Origin: Kuschelorhynchus macadamiae
Lineage: Eukaryota > Arthropoda > Insecta > Coleoptera > Curculionidae
DNA: 64,000 nucleotides
Assembly: GCA_030620095.1 (NCBI GenBank)
Contig: JAUTXW010004693.1
Coordinates: 558,001 to 622,000 of the forward strand
Reading direction: 5' to 3'
The position numbers and the translations under genes were made by a program. The first letter of the stretch is position 1. Every line of letters begins with the position of its first letter. The notes below the pieces were generated by a model that saw only the letters and a program-made list of their open reading frames with translations, did no database searches and was not told where the DNA came from. Shown here one piece after another: positions 36,157 through 46,953 of this stretch.

Positions 36157-36900
36157 GTTAATTAATGTCGTGGGCATATTTCACATGGTCAGAAACGCAC
36201 CATTTTCGTTACACAGGGTGTCAAGTTTCAATTTTTCTCTCGTTTTTTTCGTTTTTCTCCAGTACATTCCGCGATAATTAGTTCAAATTTAGTACATGTA
36301 ATATTTCTAGGAACCTCTACAATAAAATATTAAAATTTTCCGTCGCAGTATACAGGGTGTTATATTTTTTTGCATCACCTATTCACCTATTTATCTTTCG
36401 AACCTTCTCTTTTTTTGAGCACCCTGTATGAATTCTGATATAAAATTCTCTGTTCATTTTTTTAGCTTATTAGTCCTTCGCTTTTTTCTCGTATCTATCA
36501 GAGTTCTCGACTTATTTGCAAAAATTGTCATCGATGCAAATTATTAAATGTAGGCGAAATAATGACACTGGAAAAAACTAGTAGGCTGAGGCAGGTCATT
36601 TGTTAATTGTAATCTTTGATCTGACAATTTGTAACAGAATAGAGAGATTGAGTCTCTATTCGTACGCGAGAGCGGAAGTTCGAAAATGCCAAATGTGATT
36701 TTGACGAAAAGTCAGCAGAACTGTTCTTTTCAGAATTATTTTATTATTTTTAAATCAATCATCAAATCAGTTTCAATGTAAAATACGATATATTTTTAGA
36801 AAAATGTCCCAGAATGCTGAAATTTTTACACAAAATAATATGTATATTGATGTACGTTGATATGTAATATGTACGTTGATTGAAACATTTGAGGAAATCT
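36152..36900. repeat. Single arm of the foldback family seen at 2178-2950
   Basis: The part at about 36270-36440 matches the left arm at 2178-2345 (GATAATTAGTT, AATTTAGTACAT, GTGTTATATTTTTTTGCATC). Before it lies AGGGTGTTAATTAATGTCG (36152), complementary to a block near 4366. The rest, including a CAGCAGAACTGTTCTTTTCA block (36715) shared with about 11022, is non-coding. Confidence 0.6.
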
Positions 36901-37206
36901 AATATATATAGTTATACAGGGTGTAAAAAATATAGTTTATTCCCGATGAAAATAAATGTTCATAACTCGATTTTTTTAAATGGTATATTTTTTGTTACTA
37001 AATTATGTATATTTCAAAAGGTATTACGTATTCCTATAGTATTTAAAAATATAATAATACACAGGGTGTTCCATTTAAAAATGGAAGGATGCTCAGTCTG
37101 CAATAAAGCTGGCAACATCTCCTATTATGTCCCTAACCCAAATCTCAAGAGAATATATGTATTTGTTCTCCATATACTTCTAATACGCCATTGAATCTGT
37201 CGAACC
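36901..37206. repeat. Transposon-end fragments
   Basis: Contains ATACAGGGTGTAAAAAATAT (36914), ACAGGGTGTTCCATTTAAA (37061) and, reading inward from 37206 on the minus strand, a J-family end (CAGGGTTCGACAG..CGTATTAGAAGTATATGGAG). No gene; the 104-residue open frame across it has no recognised domain. Confidence 0.5.
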
Positions 37207-37217
37207 CTGTATATATA

Positions 37218-37935
37218 CAGTGTTGTCCAAGAAGTGTGCAACATATGGGAAACTTTTGTATGTTTGATTTCTAAGAAAATTTTATTCTTGATAAGTTACT
37301 GCATCAAAAAATACTGTATTAGCATTAGTTAGTTTTAGTAAAAGTTAAAAGGTATACCCTTAATTTTAAACATATGGCAAAATGTTATTGAGAAAAGTTG
37401 TTTATATCCTCTTATTATTTCACTTTTACCCAATAAATGAAAACATGCATTAAATCTAAGCATTTGATCGTGCGTCTAAATTTTCAGATAATAGATTAAT
37501 TAATGTAATAATAACAAATATATTTGTTTGTTGCAAGGGAATTTAATTAATCTTCAAAATTTTGAATGTAATTTATATAGAAAGTTAAATGTCTAATCAA
37601 TTTAGCATGCACAGAGAAACTTAATTGTCAATTCAAAATGTTAGTATTTTAATGTTTTATTTCGATGTTCAAAATAGCTCTAATAACGTACTGTATGAAC
37701 TTATGCTTATTATCACGTTTTGATGGTACTCAATAACATTTTGCTATATTTTTAAAATTAAGGCTACTTTGCTCAGTTCTCACATTTTTTTACCTACCCT
37801 GTATACCCGACTTTTACTAAAACTAAGTGCTGCTAATACAGTATTTTTTAATGCACTAACTTTTATCAAGAATAAAATTTTCTGAAAAATCAAAAAAAAG
37901 TTTCCCATATGTTGCACACTTCTTTGACCACACTG
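37218..37935. mobile_element. MITE M
   Basis: 718 bp with TIRs of about 135 bp: left CAGTGTTGTCCAAGAAGTGT, right in reverse complement CAGTGTGGTCAAAGAAGTGT. TA on both sides (37216-37217 and 37936-37937). Non-coding. Confidence 0.88.
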
Positions 37936-37937
37936 TA

Positions 37938-38815
37938 TATATATATATTATATATTCTACTTTTTCATTTGGTATTTTTGTATGAGTTGCTCTAGTTTAT
38001 ATAAAATTTCTAGACCACGTTAACTGCATTAACTTTTGATTTAGAATTATAATGTTTGTAGAAACATTTAATATTTATGAAATTTCTTGAAATATAAGCA
38101 CTGAAAATATTTTACAAAAAAACCAAACATTTAGCCTGGGTTTATCAGTAGTAGCAACTTCTCAGTCCAGACTTCAAAACTGCAATCGAGCCAAATATTT
38201 CTATGCCCTAAAATTGGAAAAATTCATAAATAAGTCGTCTGTGTTTTTTGAGGTTTATATGTGTTTTTCAAACTTGAGTAGATAATAAATGTCAGTACTC
38301 CAAAAACTGCCCAATAAAAGCGTCATTTTATCCCAGTGTCAAACAAAAATGAAAATTTCGGATATCCAACTTAGCATTTTCAGCGTTTAACAAATCTTTC
38401 TACATCTTTTGAACTATGTTTGGGTTTCTTGACCCGTCCGAACAATAATATATGACCACATTCTCCAAAATTGGCGAAGCAAAAAGTTAAGTCTCGTACG
38501 ATGACCCATAAGTACTAATTAAATTAACAATTAGCGTGAAGTGTTTAACATTTTAAACATCGTAGATCACATTGGAAACATTTTTAAGTCCGTTCTTCAA
38601 AAAAACACTGAAATAAAAAGGATTATCCAATGTTTCACAACCTTTTAACAGCTTCTGAATTGTGTGACTGCAAAAAATACAAAATACTCGTCCAAAGATA
38701 ATTTGAAATGACGTAGAGACGATTAGTAGTGGTGGCCCGCATAACAAACGAACAAAGAGATAATATACACCATAGTGTATATTAAATTTGGCTGAAAAAG
38801 GAAAATTCTCATATA
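37938..38815. other. Non-coding interval with dispersed repeat copy
   Basis: No gene. The region about 38420-38560 is the second copy of the repeat seen at 33770-33960. Confidence 0.55.
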
Positions 38816-39044
38816 CACTGTGGGCCATTTTTGTCTCTTTAAAATTAGCAACAAAAATCCTATTTATTGATGTATAACAAGTTTACATTTCTTAAAGAAA
38901 AAACATCAAAATGTCCAAAAATCGATTTTATTCTAGCAGGCTTTGGATCGCCATGGTAACAATATTATTTTTTTGTTTTGGACTGTTTGACGTTTCAAAG
39001 TTTGTTAGTTATTTTCTGTTATCGTTTATTTTAAATTCTTAAAA

Positions 39045-40069
39045 ATGGCTTTGCGTTATACCAACGAAGAGAAATTTGATATGCTGGAGTGTTATATTAA
39101 AAACAATAGAAATCCGGTAATAGCCTTAAATAATTACGCTGATAGTTACCCAGAGAGGCAACAACCAAACCAAAGTTATTTTTCGAAACTTGTGGTTAAT
39201 TTAAGAACGCGTGGAAGTTTCGAACAGTCAAGGCCTAAAAAGTATAACAAAGACAATAACAATCGTGACAATCAAGTTATAAATTACTTCACCGAACCCC
39301 AACTTCATCGACAAGAATAAGCAGTACAGAGCTAGACATTTTTAGGACAACACTTTCTAAGGAGACTGACCTTTTGTAACTGGTACATTAACAAATGCCA
39401 GGAAAATGTAAATGTTAGCAGTGCCATTATATGGACTGACGAAACATATTTTAGTAACTGTGGAATCTTTAACAAACACAATCGTCACCATTGGGCAAAG
39501 AGAATCCTAGATTGTTGGCACAACGTAGGTTGCAAACTCGATTTGGCATGAACGTTTGATGTGGCATTTACGGTAAAATACTTTTTCATGTTAGCTGGTT
39601 TAACTGCTTTATACATAATCTTGTATTTTCAGGTAATCGACTTACAGGTCCATTTTTTTACCAGCATACTTTAACTGGTGAAAGATATTTAGATATGCTA
39701 GAAAACCAAATTCTACCAGCAATTAGAGATGCAGCAGTTTGGTTTCAGCAGGATGGCTGCCCAGCCCACAATTCCAGGGCGGTCAGAGATTTATTAAGAA
39801 GAACTTTTGGGGAGAAATTCATTTCCAATGGTGGTCCTATATCATAGCCTGCTAGGTCGCCAGATATTACGCCCTTGGATTTCTTTTTGTGTGGGCATGT
39901 TAAAAACGAAGTTTTTGAATTTGAACCTCCCGAGACATTGGCCGTACTCGAAGAGAGAGCTCAGAAAGTGTTTGTTAATATTAACAGAAACTCACTTAGA
40001 CGAGGGACAAATAGTATTTTAAAAAAATGTCGTGCTTGCGTTGCTAAAAATGGACAGCATTTTGTTTAA
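39045..40069 (+). pseudogene. ITm transposase of element G
   Basis: ATG 39045 opens the helix-turn-helix domain (MALRYTNEEKFDMLECYIKN, then YPERQQPNQSYF). A stop at 39318 and a deletion remove the linker. The core resumes with AIIWTDETYFSN (about 39425), a 60-bp intron at 39573-39632, VWFQQDGCPAHNS (about 39740) and ARSPDITPLDFFLCG (about 39855), in which a TAG at 39847 replaces the conserved Trp codon of WPARSPD. Counting that codon, 41 residues separate the second and third Asp. A frameshift lies before LDFF in the reading order used for the tail, which ends at 40069 (CVAKNGQHFV). All three Asp survive, but stops and the deletion inactivate it. Confidence 0.82.
39573..39632 (+). other. 60-bp GT-AG intron in element G transposase
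   Basis: Begins GTAAAATACT and ends TTGTATTTTCAG. Splicing joins G-I-Y-G to N-R-L-T-G-P-F-F in frame across a split Gly codon (G|GT), exactly the reading of the homologous segment in elements A and I (which have no intron there). Size and pyrimidine-rich acceptor are typical of short insect introns. Confidence 0.8.
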
Positions 40070-40315
40070 TATACCAAATATTGTATTCTTTTCTGTACAT
40101 GTGTATGTTTCTAGTTAAAGCTTATTATTTTTTTTTGTATTTGTTGTGATTACTAAAAAAAATATTGTTACCGTGGCGATCCAAAACCTACAAAAATATA
40201 ATCGATTTTTGAATATTTTGATGGTTTTTGTTTACGAAATGTAAACTTGTTATAAATCAATGAATACGATTTTTCTGGCTTATTTTAAAGAGACAAAAAT
40301 CCAATATGGCGTCCA

Positions 40316-41249
40316 TAAGAAAAAATAAAGTTGGTGATGGTGAAGGATAACCGAAACGTCGTAATTAAAATCTAATGCAATAACCGTTTTCTACACAAAA
40401 AATGGCTATAAAAACGTGTTCATAGATTTTGAAAGGAAATACAAATAAAGGAGTTACAGGGCTTTACAGAAAATGCCACTTTTTAGTTTTTTAAAAATAT
40501 TTTTCAAAATATGTATATAATAATATATATATTTTGAAAACCAAAAAAGTTAAAAGCACGCCGCTAACGTTTTTAAATTACCAATAAAATTCTGTAAAAC
40601 TTTGCTCATTTAATCATTTTTGTATCTCTTACAGTATCCTTGATCCCAATACATGCATCACCAAAATGGTCCACATTGTATGTTTCGTTTACTTCCTTCA
40701 TAAAAGGGAAGCATTTGGATTAGGTATAAATTAAATTGATATATTAAGTTGATTGAATCCGACCTTGGCGTCAGATATGTATGCTTCGCTCTATGAAAAT
40801 TATTGCTCTCGAAGACGTGAACGTCAGTTTTGTTTTGTGCTCTTAATCTGTAATTAATCAAATGTCAAAAACGAAGAAGGATAACATTTAATATTTTTTA
40901 TAATTTTCTACCGATGTCATCAGATACAATTTCATCTGTTAATACCAGCATCTGGTTTGAGGGTTCACTTCTTTTCCAATCATATTTGATTACTTCGAAC
41001 ATCTTAAATGTTTCATATTTGCAGCAAGCAAAATGTCTAATTGTATAGCTCCAGCAACACACGTCAGCAACGCTTCAGTACAATGACTAAAACATTACCG
41101 AATGATCGATGGAGGAACATTCTGAATATTCGCAGCAAATTAATTTAATTTCCTTCTTTTTGCTCGAAACGTTGAGAGACGCGTTAAAAGCTCGTTTTAA
41201 ATTGTTTTCTAGTTCTGTTAGTGTTTCGTCGTGCACTTTCTATAAAAAA
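40316..41249. other. Non-coding interval
   Basis: No gene recognised. An imperfect TA-rich hairpin sits at 40501-40540 (arms TTTTCAAAATAT and ATATTTTGAAAA). ACCGAAACGTCG at about 40349 looks like a hammerhead box by chance; no stem is seen. Confidence 0.5.
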
Positions 41250-42774
41250 ATGTCTAGTAGGCGTTCTAAAAATAAACCTGATGACTTTTGATATATTTAT
41301 GGACAGTTCATAGTAAAAAAGTTTAAAAGTTTTGTAAAATTGCATATTTTTCCTACTTTAAAATGAAACTTGGAGATCAAGATAAACTTTGGGGACTACA
41401 TGTTATCTGCAAGATTTGCGAAGAAGCCTTGAGACATTGGTTTAAAGGAACAAGAAAAGCCTTACCGTTTGGAATACCAATGGTCTGAAGAGAACCTAGA
41501 ATTTACACCGAGGGATGCTATTTTTGTCTTTGTGGTATTAAAGGTCAGAACACAAAATCTTTAAAGTCTATTAACTATCCCATCCTTCCCTCAGCGATAC
41601 GACCAGTTCCACATGATACTGATATACTGGTACCTAGTCCATATAAAGTACTGCAGCCTAATGACATTGTTGAAGCATCTACCTCAAGAATCAGTGAACC
41701 TCAGCTATTTTCTCAATTAAAACTGAACGACTTCGTCAGAGATTTAGGACGTCCAAAAGATCTTTCTGAGATTTTAGGATCCAGGTTAAGAGAAAAAAAA
41801 TTACCACATTTTATTGGTATAGAAATCATGAGGTTGAATTTGTCGATTACTTCGTCGCAGCTGGTTCACTTGTATATTGTCAAAACGTATCTGAGTTGGT
41901 TATCCACCTTGGTGCCCCTGAATACAACCTACCGAGTGGACACTTTAAATCTGTTTTACTACACAATGGCCATTTATATGCATCTGTTTCTGTTGGTTAT
42001 TCAACGCAATAAAAGAAAATTATGAAAATTTGAAGAACTACTTTTAAGAATAAACTATAAGCAACACAACTAGATTTATGTAACGACCTTAAAATTTTTA
42101 CATTGCTTTTGGGTCAACAATATACCAAATACCCATGCTTTTTATGTGAATGGGACACTAGAGCAAGACATGACCAATGAACTAAAAAAAAAATTAACAC
42201 CTGGCTCCAAAAATGAAATTCGGTAAAGCCTAGTTGACCCAAGAAAATTGTTTTACCCCCTCTTTATATAAAATTGGGACTAATGAAACAATTTGTCAAA
42301 GCTCTAGATAAAAATGGTGGTTGTTTCAAGTACTGAAACATTTCCGGGTCTTTTTGAAGCTAAACTAAAAGAAGCCATTTTTGTTGGGCTACAAATAAGA
42401 CAGTTAATGAAAAGTAATGAAATTGAGGTTTAAAAGAAGTTATAAATCAGTTTCTAGGAAACTGCAAAGATCCAGAATTTAAAAATATTGTTGAAAACAT
42501 TTAGGAAGTTAGGTTGTAATATTAGTATGAAAAATTCACAGTCTATATGCTCATCTTGACTATTTTCCGGATAACATCGGTGAAGAGGGGAGCGCTTTCA
42601 TCAAGACATTTAAGAGATGGAAATGCGATATCAACGGCGTTTGGACGTCAAAATGATGGCTGATTACTGTTGGATGCTTAAAAGGCACCGTCCTACAGCA
42701 GAATATAAGCGAAAAACCACAAAAATAAGCTTTTCCGGAAAAAGAGGAAGATTTTCCAAGAGAATAAGTGATTA
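41250..42774 (+). pseudogene. Uncharacterised arthropod multicopy protein, pseudogene
   Basis: Start at ATG 41250 (MSSRRSKNKPDDF), then stop, YIYGQFIVKK, and after a frameshift KLGDQDKLWGLHVICKICEE (41366). A Cys-rich N-terminal domain follows (HVICKICEEALRHW, then EGCYFCLCGIKG, about 41515), PSAIRPVPHDTDI (about 41590), LNDFVRDLGRPKDLSEILGS (about 41725), VIHLGAPEYN, YTKYPCFLCEWDTRA-like (about 42125), SLVDPKKIV-like (42230), KLGLMKQFVKAL (42275) and near the end a HLDYFPDNIG-like segment (42555), FHQDI..MEMRYQR, KMMADYCWMLKRHRP (42645) and a basic tail. I recognise these motifs as a family found in many copies in arthropod genomes, without an assigned function; it may be transposon-encoded. 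At least seven stops or frameshifts. No TIRs seen. Confidence 0.65.
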
Positions 42775-43347
42775 ATGGATGTTATTTTTTTAATACTTTC
42801 GCGGTTTTTTTATTTTATTATTTTTCTTGTTAATGTTAAATAAACACTCAGGTGCACAAAAAAAAACGGACTTTAAAATTTTAAGAAATTGTGATCTTAA
42901 AGAATTTTTTTGACCAAATTTGATGATTTTTTCACGATATTAGCTTTTTTTTAATGTTTATGTGAGTGCTTGCTATTTAGAATTTAGTCTGTTTTGTTGT
43001 TTAGAATTTAGATTATTATATAATTGTTGCAAATTAAAATGTAGTTAATTTTTTTAAAGCAACGTTTTATTCAATAATTTATAACTATAAAAATAATCGA
43101 AATATCGACGTGAATTAAAGGCTAATGTGTAGTTCGAAAGACTGCCTTTTACCACAGGGTGTTTCAAAACTAGATGGTAAGAACATAATTTGTTTTGCCT
43201 CGTATAATATGTTGAAATATTTTTTTTAATATAAATAATGTGCATCATTCTAGAATGTTTTTCTTTTAGCTGGCTAAAAAATGATTAAATTTGGTCAAAA
43301 AATAAAAAAGTTCTCTTAGATTACAATTTGTTAAAATTTTAAAGTGG

Positions 43348-43540
43348 AGTTACGTTCCCGTGAGAAATGCAATATGCACTTGCAATTCTTAGACTTTTGT
43401 CTTTTCGTTCTCAAGCAACATAAGCATTACTGAACTTATAAATATAACTAAAATCCATTTTGTAGTCAGTTCTCTTTGTACGCTTATAAAATAAAATTGA
43501 TTTTTTTTTAAATAATTTCTCGTGTTTCGAGTTGTTAACT
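43348..43540 (+). repeat. 5' LTR
   Basis: 193 bp, beginning AGTTACG and ending GTTAACT. Its last 110 bp match the 3' LTR (shared TTTTGTAGTCAGTTCTCTTT). Confidence 0.8.
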
Positions 43541-43557
43541 GGCGCAGTCGGTAGGAG
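43540..43557 (+). promoter_or_regulatory. tRNA primer-binding site
   Basis: TGGCGCAGTCGGTAGGAG lies immediately after the LTR. It has the TGG start of a tRNA 3' end complement and resembles the serine-tRNA type used by 17.6/297-like elements. Confidence 0.7.
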
Positions 43558-43788
43558 TTGCCAACAGTCTCGCATCGTGCGTCATTTCTAGTTTCGTTTC
43601 AACGATTTGTGGCAAAATCGGACAATCAAAAATCTTCAGGGTATACCAAGAAACTCAAAATTTACCAGGAATTTGGAACAACATCGTCCAGCGTCCTATT
43701 GGTGCGAGTTTGGGAACACACGTCGCCCCACCCTCATGGCAGCTAACTAGGGACCACATCGCTTCTCTTATTGGACCCTACTTTAAAA

Positions 43789-44290
43789 ATGAAAACTATA
43801 ATTATCTTCAGTACATTGCTATGTTGGACCATCGTCGGCGGCAACGTAAAATTCCACGATTTAAATAAACACCCAGGAAAACTACCATTCAAAATGGGAA
43901 CCGCTAAACTTAAATCCAATCACTGGACATTCGTCCAAAATGACGCAGAGCAAATTGATGCCAAAATTACCCAATTACAAAAAAACCAAAACAAATTAAA
44001 AATTGAGGCTATCAATCAAATTACACTTTTAGAATCTACTATTAATAAATTTAAAACAATTATATCCAAGATCACGCATAACCCAATAGTACTAAAATCA
44101 CGCGTTTCATAGATAGATAATGTAATTAATTAAGTTCAAATGAAACAACAAACAATCTACGATATTCTGAATAAAATCGAAATAGGTATCACTTTTGCAA
44201 AAATTAATGTACTTTACAAATCAATAACATACCCAAATGAACTATTTATAGAAATAAAGAACTTACACAATCATTTAGGAAACTCCCTTT
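43789..44290 (+). pseudogene. Errantivirus env-like remnant
   Basis: The open part runs from ATG 43789 (an in-frame ATG at 43771 precedes) to a stop at 44110, about 107 residues, then continues in the same frame with further stops to about 44290. It begins with a hydrophobic segment suited to a signal peptide, followed by a polar, heptad-like region rich in Lys, Asn and Gln. This resembles the front part of env proteins of gypsy-group elements. The region corresponding to the rest of env, including the membrane anchor, is missing, and stops make it non-functional. The assignment rests on the LTR context and general pattern, not on a diagnostic motif. Confidence 0.55.
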
Positions 44291-44295
44291 AGAAG

Positions 44296-44400
44296 TAACT
44301 AAATAAAAATTAAGAAAATTTTGTAGTCAGTTCTCTTTGTACGCTTATGAAATAAAACTGATTTTTTAAAAATAATTTCTTGTACTTCGAGTTATTAACT
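44296..44400 (+). repeat. 3' LTR, 5'-deleted
   Basis: About 105 bp matching the last part of the 5' LTR, ending GTTATTAACT before the GTGG duplication. No polypurine tract is visible upstream, so the deletion has removed the junction. Confidence 0.75.
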
Positions 44401-44429
44401 GTGGTCGTTTTTTTGTGCACCTAAGTGTA

Positions 44430-45929
44430 TATAAATATATAAAAAAATCAAGTCACATTTTATAAGGTATTTAAACGTAGGCCTGTGTAATTGATAAAAA
44501 GACGATTAATATCTGCCAAGTACAAAATGCAATATTAAAATTGGACTCGGCTAAGTATCCAAAAACCAAACATACCCACTAAACATTATGTTACGGTATA
44601 AATAAGTAAAATTAGCACCAGTCTCCCCCATCACATTGTCAGAGAGTAACAAACTGAGCCCGTATCCTAGACAGATAAAAATGGAACTGCTGGATGACCG
44701 AAAATAGCATTTATTTAATATTAAAGCCATTCCTACAGCGAAATATGATTTTTGCATAGGATTTAAACTGACCGAGGTTTAAATCCTATGAATATCTCGC
44801 ATGACAACATTGTGCAAACAATCTGGAGTGAATTTCCTAGTTTTTTTTTAATGCTGAAACTATAACATAAGGAATTATTTTCAAAAAAAAGAAGGCAATT
44901 AATAAGTTATTATCTTTCGGTATCTATTTAATTGATTTTTAAATCAAATAAAAACATATACCTTTTATTGGACACTATTTTCGATTCGCGCTTATTGTGT
45001 AACAATTTATCGCTAGAAAACAGAGGTAACCTACATTTACTTTATAACATTTTATGTAAACAAAAGTAAGTCTTAAAACCAATAACATTTTTACTTTCTT
45101 AAACCTATGTTGCAATAACCCGATGTCTGTTGTTAGCATCTACAATGGCGTAAACTATTTTTTTTTTAATATATATTTATGTACAAATAAAAATTTAGTG
45201 ACTAAGAGATATTTTTAATTGCCAAAATAGTTACTGATGTCAAAGTTTACTGAATATATTTTTATTCAGTTAACTTCGCTAATGTTCACAACCATGAAGC
45301 TATTCAACTAGAGGAACTCAAATGGGTTTGTATGTTTTTAGCCACTATTTCTAGCTGAAAAGTTACCTTTGTAGGTATCACAAACTGGCATAGAAGAATG
45401 GAAGTCCATACTCTTTGGTGGTAGTCCCTGAAAACAAAATATTTAAATGTTAAAAGATAATAATAATATTAAAAAGAAGAAAATTCAATGATTAGTTAGA
45501 TTTTTTTTCCGAATAAAATACCTAGATTTTACTACTTTCAGTTGCCAAATTCTCCTTCTTTTTTAGGCATTTGGCCTAGTATCTTTCTGATTACTTGAAA
45601 CGAAAAGTGTGGCCACAAAGACAATATTAATCCTCCAAATAAAATTTTACCTCCACCATTCCATATTAAACTTGGCTTAATTAATTAAAACTCTGTTAAA
45701 TCTATGAAGAGCAGCTTTCAATTACAAAAATTTTCAAGTATTTTGCTTGGGTTATTTGCCCCTTTTGCCCCCTAAATACGCCACTGTAATTATGAATGTA
45801 GTGGATAATAATAGAGATAGCGATAGTGATTTCAATAGTGAGTAATGAGTAAACTAACAAATAAAACTATTTATATACTAGTAATACCATATTTTGGTTT
45901 AGTAGGAGTCACGTGATCACTTTCTTATA
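44430..45929. other. Non-coding interval with hairpin and a hAT end
   Basis: A perfect 14-bp hairpin lies at 44755-44790 (arm CATAGGATTTAAAC, loop TGACCGAG). At about 45752-45786 the minus strand reads CAGTGGCGTATTTAGGGGGC, a hAT-style terminus, but no partner end was found. No gene. Confidence 0.55.
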
Positions 45930-46951
45930 CAGGATGTTCCAAAACAAATGCGAAAAACTTAAGGGGTTGAATCCTGAGTTCATTTTAAGAAAAAAACTTC
46001 ATATGAACATATTTCCTAAACTTTAGAACTTTTGAGATACAGGGTGTTAAATTTTCAGAAAAATTTTTTTTTTATATTATTTGGGATACCATTCTAGATA
46101 TCTACATCAAATTTGGGACACATTTTCTACGCATAAAGACACATTTTCTGGTGTACAACATTTTTTTTTAATTTCTACCAGTGGCGTCCGTACGGGATTT
46201 GCATTCCACTTTGATATTCCTTGTTCAAAATAAAGGGCAGTTTGTTATAAACATTGATTCAAAAGTCAACAATATTATTATTATTTATTTTAAAAACGAA
46301 AAGCGATAGAATAATGAAATTTTATAGCAGTAATCATACCAAAAAAACACACTATCTGTATATTTTTTCACTTTTTTAAAATGAGTGCAAGGGGTTGAAA
46401 TAGAGTACCCCTATTATTCTTGTTAACTAAATTTAAAGAAAAACTTACGCGAAAAAGGACTAGGGAAAAACTAAATTTGGATAGCTTGATTTATTTAAAA
46501 ACTTTTTACCTCTTGTATTTTTTTCATAAAACCTACCGATTTGAAACTTTTAAACGTTACATCTGACGAAAAAACGCAAGAGGTAATTTTTATTTATGAA
46601 AAAATGTCAGTGTCATACCATGTTTTTCTTCAAAAATATGTAATGCAATTCCCGTACGGATGCCACTGGTAGAAATTGAAAAAAATATTGTACACCAGAA
46701 AATTTGTGTTGATGCGTAGAAAATGTGTACCAAATTTCACGAATATATGTAACTAGAATGATATTCCAAATATCATAAAAAAAAAGATGATATCTAGAAT
46801 GGTATCCCAAATATCATAAAAGAAAGAATTTTTTAACACTCAAATCTCAAAAGTTATAAAGTTTAGGAGATATGTCCATAACAAGATTTTTTTTTAAATA
46901 AACTCAAGAATCAGCCACATACATTTTTCGCATTTGTTTTGAAACACCCTG
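45930..46951. mobile_element. Foldback MITE N
   Basis: 1022 bp with arms of about 280-330 bp. Left CAGGATGTTCCAAAACAAAT and right in reverse complement CAGGGTGTTTCAAAACAAAT, TA on both sides. Each arm ends inward with CCAGTGGCGTCCGTACGG or its complement (46187 and about 46675). The centre (46215-46615) is non-coding. Confidence 0.85.
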
Positions 46952-46953
46952 TA

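Larger units (their letters stand above)
38816..40315 (+). mobile_element. ITm element G (DD41D) with intron-bearing transposase
   Basis: TIRs of about 160 bp: left from about 38816 (TA before; GGCCATTTTTGTCTCTTTAA) and right to about 40315. Outer right bases are diverged, so the end is approximate. Encloses one transposase pseudogene. Confidence 0.8.
43348..44400 (+). mobile_element. Errantivirus-like LTR element, env-only derivative
   Basis: A 4-bp target duplication, GTGG, flanks it (43344-43347 and 44401-44404). The 5' LTR runs AGTTACG...GTTAACT, followed at once by a primer-binding site (PBS), a leader, an env-like remnant and a 5'-deleted 3' LTR. gag and pol are absent. The arrangement matches insect endogenous retroviruses of the gypsy group, where env is made from a spliced RNA. 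Confidence 0.8.
42845..44427. mobile_element. Small ITm-like element O, split by an LTR element
   Basis: The left end CACTCAGGTGCACAAAAAAA (42845) and the reverse complement of the right end CACTTAGGTGCACAAAAAAA (to 44427, TA after) match; TA on the left has become AA. Inverted repeat continues inward (ACCAAATTTGATGATTTTTT near 42915 versus the complement near 43275). Removing the LTR element at 43348-44400 leaves about 530 bp, non-coding, MITE-like. Confidence 0.7.

Noticed and set aside
40349..40360. ACCGAAACGTCG as a hammerhead box
   Set aside because: No stem II or CTGANGA-like box precedes it.
43558..43746. Short open frame in the LTR element leader
   Set aside because: Too short and without gag-like motifs; lies in the untranslated leader after the primer-binding site.
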